From: Phycisphaerales bacterium
Lineage (GTDB): Bacteria > Planctomycetota > Phycisphaerae > Tepidisphaerales > Tepidisphaeraceae
Assembly (NCBI GenBank): GCA_028288775.1
Contig: JAQGHP010000041.1
Span: forward strand, 1-8,485
Reading direction: 5' to 3'
Length of the DNA: 8,485 bases
Under the pieces are notes generated by a model. The model made no database searches. It was not told where the DNA came from and worked only from the letters and a program-made list of their open reading frames with translations. Every line of letters begins with the position of its first letter. The stretch's first letter is position 1. The translations under genes were made by a program, and so were the position numbers. This document shows, one piece after another, positions 6,220 to 8,485 of the stretch.

Positions 6220-6247
6220 CCGCGCGGACACAAGTCCGTCCGCGCGG
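6220..6247 (-). terminator. Hairpin downstream of the CHRD gene
   Basis: A perfect 10-bp stem (CCGCGCGGAC at 6220-6229 with GTCCGCGCGG at 6238-6247) with an 8-nt loop lies 28 nt beyond the stop of the minus-strand CHRD gene. No U-tract follows in the minus-strand direction, so an intrinsic terminator is only a possibility. Confidence 0.35.
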
Positions 6248-6275
6248 GGGAGAATTCAGATGTCGGACCCGGCGC

Positions 6276-6935
6276 TCATACGGACATTCGCCTACGTCGG
6301 AGCAGCATCCCCGCGCCCAGCAATCCGCCGAGCATGAGGCCCGCAGGCGCCGCGGCGGGGAGCGGAACTGCGGTCGTCCCGCTGGTGGTGATGAGCCCCC
6401 CGGCGACGGGGATCGTGGGGTCGAAGGTGCCGTTCACGACCATGCCGTGGAGCTCGAGCGCGCGGATGTTCAAGGGCGCTACGAGCTGAGGCACTGCCAG
6501 CGTGTAGGTCTGCGTGAAGTTGATGCGCCCGGACGAGTCGGCGACGGGATAGTCGCTGAAGGTATTGCCGAAGGAAGTGCCGCTCGGGTGGGCGGTGAGA
6601 AAGACCAGTTCCTGGCCCGCCACACGGTCGGCTTCAATGTCCTCGATCATTCCGTTGCCGTTGACGTCGGCGTTCGCGAGCGTGGGAAGCACGCTGGGCA
6701 TGACCGGGTTGAGGAAGCCGTGAACGTGCTCCTGGTGGAAAATGTTGGGGGTGAGCCCCTGGGCCTGGACGGAGTACGTGAGCTGGTCGCCGGTCAGGCT
6801 GAGCTGCGCCGTTCCGGTAACGCCCGAGCCGTTTTCCGGGGTGAGCGTGGCTTGGAACGTCGTCCCCGCGACGGCCGCGGCCGGAAGCGCGGCGAGCGCG
6901 ACGCCCGCCAGAAGACGCGAAGATACACGAAGCAT
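6276..6935 (-). CDS. Secreted CHRD-domain protein with PEP-CTERM-like sorting tail
   Basis: This is a 219-residue exported protein. Residues 1-23 form a Sec signal peptide (R-V-S-S-R, then a hydrophobic core, ending A-V-A-G). A CHRD (chordin-type) domain follows from about residue 25: F-Q-A-T-L-T-P, G-T-A-Q-L-S-L, L-T-Y-S-V, then H-Q-E-H-V-H-G at 67-73. Its later part resumes near 137-170 with I-N-F-T-Q-T-Y and L-E-L-H-G-M-V-V-N-G. Between them, residues 90-101 read as an EF-hand loop, D-x-N-x-N-G-x-I-x3-E. The C-terminus has V-P-L-P-A, a glycine/leucine helix (about 197-212) and a final R-R-R-R, the layout of a PEP-CTERM signal processed by an exosortase. The start is supported by a GGGAGG ribosome site (6942-6947) 6 nt upstream. 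The function is unknown; a cell-surface or exopolysaccharide-associated role is inference. Confidence 0.8.
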   Translation of the reverse strand: MLRVSSRLLAGVALAALPAAAVAGTTFQATLTPENGSGVTGTAQLSLTGDQLTYSVQAQGLTPNIFHQEHVHGFLNPVMPSVLPTLANADVNGNGMIEDIEADRVAGQELVFLTAHPSGTSFGNTFSDYPVADSSGRINFTQTYTLAVPQLVAPLNIRALELHGMVVNGTFDPTIPVAGGLITTSGTTAVPLPAAAPAGLMLGGLLGAGMLLRRRRMSV

Positions 6936-6940
6936 TTCAG

Positions 6941-6948
6941 ACCTCCCT
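6941..6948 (-). promoter_or_regulatory. Strong ribosome binding site of the CHRD gene
   Basis: On the minus strand AGGGAGGT precedes the ATG by about 5 nt. It is the best Shine-Dalgarno match in the window and fixes the start, in contrast to several neighbours that lack one. Confidence 0.65.
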
Positions 6949-6960
6949 TTTCATGCTCGG

Positions 6961-6974
6961 CGTCGGGCCCGACG
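6961..6974. promoter_or_regulatory. 14-bp perfect palindrome upstream of the CHRD gene
   Basis: CGTCGGGCCCGACG is fully self-complementary and lies 26-39 nt before the CHRD start, just upstream of its ribosome site. It could be a repressor operator or a hairpin in the leader. The spacer 6936-7239 (about 300 bp) shows no gene and no convincing promoter hexamers apart from this. Confidence 0.35.
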
Positions 6975-7239
6975 GGCTCTTCCCGCGGTGCGCCCGGCTC
7001 CGGTATTTCAGGGAGGAACGTAGCAGCGTGCGGCGTATTGAGCGCAGTCCCAATTACCCTTGTTTGCCGCCCCGGCATTTACGCGATTCGCATTACAAAT
7101 GCCCGCAGACGCTTTGCCGAGGCCGTCTTACGAGCGGGCTGAAAGAGGCTGCCCAGCGGATTGGACTGATCCTGTCTTCGTTGAACCAGCTTGTTATGCT
7201 GTGTAGAGAAGAACCAAACAAGGGCTACGGTGATGATTG

Positions 7240-7416
7240 ATGCAACATGAACCTCAACAGTCGTTCGCCGCAGAAGACCTCGAGGAACTGCGCGCCAAAA
7301 TAGCCATTGCCATCGAGCAAGCCGACCGCGGAGAGGTCGAGGACTGGAATGCTGAAGGAATCTGGGCCGAGGTCGAACGCTGTTGTGCAGCCGAGCAACG
7401 AGAGTCAAGCGACTAA
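7240..7416 (+). CDS. Small antitoxin-like ORF, possibly an N-terminally truncated remnant
   Basis: This 58-residue acidic protein contains E-E-L-R-A-K-I-A-I-A-I-E-Q-A-D-R-G-E (residues 15-32) and then I-W-A-E-V-E-R (41-47). That resembles the toxin-binding C-terminal part of ParD-type antitoxins (helix, D-x-G, acidic helix). The ribbon-helix-helix DNA-binding part normally in front is absent: an in-frame TGA lies at 7234-7236, two codons before the ATG. GGTGA at 7230-7234 is a modest ribosome site. The stop TAA (7414-7416) overlaps the 3' end of the convergent ParE/RelE-like toxin gene by 4 nt. It may be a broken antitoxin, a short functional one, or chance. Family resemblance is from memory and by eye. 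Confidence 0.5.
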   Translation: MQHEPQQSFAAEDLEELRAKIAIAIEQADRGEVEDWNAEGIWAEVERCCAAEQRESSD

Positions 7417-7721
7417 CCGCGATGGCGGCGTCGCAGATGTCGGACGTGGTCCTGGCTGGTGTGGAGGATGGCAATCACGGCGGTGTAATCAGCGGCCGGG
7501 ACGAAATAGATCGCGTACGGGAATCGGTCGGTGAGCGCTCGGCGGACATCTTTTTTGTAAACGATGGGAAACGATGTAGGCCGCTCCGCGATGGTTTTGA
7601 TGCAGGAGCCGATGGCCTCGAGAAATTCGTCCCCCAGGCTGATTCGTTTTTGCTGATACCAGAGCGCGGCACGCGCGAGATCGAGCTTTGCCGTGCCGCG
7701 AATGATGAGCCGACGACTCAC
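7413..7721 (-). CDS. ParE/RelE-superfamily toxin of a type II TA pair
   Basis: This 102-residue basic protein has the typical ParE/RelE-like layout. An N-terminal helix carries L-D-L-A-R-A-A-L-W-Y (residues 13-22), then L-G-D-E-F-L-E-A-I (29-37), the P-x-x-F-P loop (48-52) and the strand R-R-A-L-T-D-R-F-P-Y-A-I-Y-F (60-73). The C-terminal strand is A-V-I-A-I-L-H with a final arginine-rich tail. Members either cut ribosome-bound mRNA (RelE) or poison DNA gyrase (ParE); the sequence alone does not decide. The start codon is a GTG whose bases overlap the antitoxin stop as GTGA, so translation is probably coupled and toxin output kept below antitoxin. The 3' end overlaps the opposite-strand small ORF by 4 nt. 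Confidence 0.85.
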   Translation of the reverse strand: MSRRLIIRGTAKLDLARAALWYQQKRISLGDEFLEAIGSCIKTIAERPTSFPIVYKKDVRRALTDRFPYAIYFVPAADYTAVIAILHTSQDHVRHLRRRHRG

Positions 7722-7948
7722 GCCCGAAGCCGGGCGCGGACGAATGCCTCGACTTCCTCCCAGGTGGAACCTTCCGTGGGGTCCTTGAGATACTGCTCGT
7801 ACCGGCGATCAAGCTCCAGCTTTTGTTCGTCGCTGAGAACCACGTTGACGGGATCGTCCAAAAGGCTGTCCCAGAGACGATGGACCAGATCAAGGCGATC
7901 TTTCGGAGGCAGATTCAGCACGTCGTTCAGCAGGTTCTTGGCAACCAT
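7718..7948 (-). CDS. Addiction-module antitoxin (PF09720/TIGR02574 type)
   Basis: This 76-residue acidic protein has the usual length for the family and would neutralise the following toxin. Its N-terminal half reads L-N-L-P-P-K-D-R-L-D-L-V-H-R-L-W-D-S-L (residues 11-29), the hallmark of the 'putative addiction module component' family. The middle segment L-S-D-E-Q-K-L-E-L-D-R-R-Y (38-50) and the C-terminal W-E-E-V-E-A-F-V-R (63-71) also fit. The ATG at 7948 is chosen over an upstream one at 8020, because the extra 24 residues would run through the promoter and operator and do not fit the family. Gene order is antitoxin first, toxin second. It lies 85 nt downstream of the phosphohexomutase stop, on the same strand, but has its own promoter. 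Confidence 0.85.
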   Translation of the reverse strand: MVAKNLLNDVLNLPPKDRLDLVHRLWDSLLDDPVNVVLSDEQKLELDRRYEQYLKDPTEGSTWEEVEAFVRARLRA

Positions 7949-7950
7949 TA

Positions 7951-7969
7951 CAACAATATAGCATTGTTG
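7951..7969. promoter_or_regulatory. Operator-like palindrome overlapping the TA promoter
   Basis: CAACAAT (7951-7957) and ATTGTTG (7963-7969) form a perfect 7-bp inverted repeat around a 5-nt centre. It covers the -10 box and ends 2 nt before the antitoxin ATG. The position is what autoregulation by an antitoxin-toxin complex would need. Confidence 0.6.
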
Positions 7970-7983
7970 AGTTTTACGGACAA
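7955..7983 (-). promoter_or_regulatory. Promoter of the toxin-antitoxin pair
   Basis: On the minus strand TTGTCC (complement of 7978-7983; 4 of 6 to TTGACA) and TATATT (complement of 7955-7960; 5 of 6 to TATAAT) are spaced by exactly 17 nt. The -10 box ends 6 nt before the ATG at 7948, and there is no Shine-Dalgarno sequence, again suggesting a leaderless transcript. Confidence 0.6.
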
Positions 7984-8033
7984 TCAAAGCGCCGCCTGGC
8001 GTTTGAGAAATGACGTTCAAGCAGCCAAGGGCT

Positions 8034-8485
8034 TCACCCCAGCGTCCGATTCACCACGTCCTGCACCTTCGCGATTTTCGCGTCCGCGGTGGCGCGGTCG
8101 GGGGCCTCGGCGATGATGCGCATGATCGGCTCGGTGTTGCTCGCGCGGGCGTGGACCCAGGCGTTGTCCCAGTCGATGCGGATGCCGTCCTGTGTGTCCA
8201 CTTTTTCCTGCGCGAACTCTTTCTTGATCGCCTCGACGGCGCGGTCGGCGTCCTCGCGGCGGCATTCGAACTTGGTCTTTACGATCTCGTATTTGGGCAA
8301 ATCCGCCACGAGCTGGCCGACCGTCTTTCCCGTGGATGCCATCAATTGCAGCACGTAGGCCATGCCGACCAGGCTGTCGCGCCCGGGGACGATGCGCGGG
8401 TCGATGACCCCGCCGTTGCCTTCCCCGCCGATGACGGCCTGATTTTGCAGCATCGCCTGCACGACGTTGGCTTCGCCGACGGCGG
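8034..8485 (-). CDS. Phosphohexomutase (GlmM/phosphomannomutase family), C-terminal part
   Basis: About 150 residues of the C-terminal third are present; the gene starts beyond the right edge. The first readable residues are A-V-G-E-A-N-V-V-Q-A-M. These enzymes interconvert hexose 1- and 6-phosphates through a phosphoserine, feeding cell-wall or nucleotide-sugar synthesis. The sugar-binding loop G-G-E-G-N-G-G-V-I and the following G-R-D-S mark domain 3. The phosphate-binding loop R-A-S-N-T-E-P-I-M-R marks domain 4. The G-G-E-G-N-G form resembles archaeal-type phosphoglucosamine or phosphomannomutases more than the G-G-E-Q-S-G of classical GlmM. For that reason glmM is only a candidate name. 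The catalytic serine lies outside the window. The stop is 85 nt upstream of the antitoxin gene. Confidence 0.88.
   Translation of the reverse strand, partial: AVGEANVVQAMLQNQAVIGGEGNGGVIDPRIVPGRDSLVGMAYVLQLMASTGKTVGQLVADLPKYEIVKTKFECRREDADRAVEAIKKEFAQEKVDTQDGIRIDWDNAWVHARASNTEPIMRIIAEAPDRATADAKIAKVQDVVNRTLG

Noticed and set aside
6447..7142. Plus-strand open frame of 231 codons opposite the CHRD gene
   Set aside because: It is antisense to a protein with signal peptide, CHRD motifs, sorting tail and a strong ribosome site.
7079..7474. Minus-strand open frame of 131 codons downstream of the toxin
   Set aside because: It overlaps the antitoxin-like ORF on the other strand and shows no recognisable domain. 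One hydrophobic patch alone is not enough to call a gene.

Overview
The window looks like a chromosomal segment of a high-GC bacterium, most likely a planctomycete-type lineage (Planctomycetota, perhaps Phycisphaerae). The pointers are the long dyad repeats between genes, a secreted CHRD protein with a PEP-CTERM-like tail, and a LigA with some unusual motif spellings. This placement is inferred from general resemblance. No rRNA or other marker gene is present to prove it.

Layout, left to right. The last 34 codons of moaE (+) run in from the left edge. A 260-bp spacer with nested inverted repeats follows. Next are a four-helix membrane protein of the DUF4149/TMEM205 type (+) and endonuclease III (nth, +). 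A 395-bp spacer is mostly filled by a near-perfect nested inverted repeat of about 296 bp. Two tandem alpha/beta hydrolases (+) follow, the first a predicted lipoprotein and the second lacking its membrane anchor, and then the NAD-dependent DNA ligase ligA (+). A 383-bp spacer between convergent genes holds a second long inverted repeat, flanked by a 9-bp direct repeat as a MITE-like insertion would be. Beyond it are the CHRD/PEP-CTERM protein (-), a 303-bp spacer, a 58-codon antitoxin-like ORF (+), a type II toxin-antitoxin pair (-) and the C-terminal part of a phosphohexomutase (-) that runs off the right edge.

Most genes are housekeeping: molybdopterin synthesis, base excision repair, ligation and sugar-phosphate isomerisation. 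The accessory content is the tandem hydrolases, the toxin-antitoxin pair with a possible extra antitoxin remnant, the PEP-CTERM protein and the two large repeat elements. No new multi-gene system could be demonstrated. The strongest points for follow-up are the MITE-like element at 5982-6156, the nested palindrome at 1723-2018, the toxin-antitoxin operator that overlaps its promoter, and a recurring layout in which a -10 box ends only 6-7 nt before the start codon, which suggests leaderless mRNAs.
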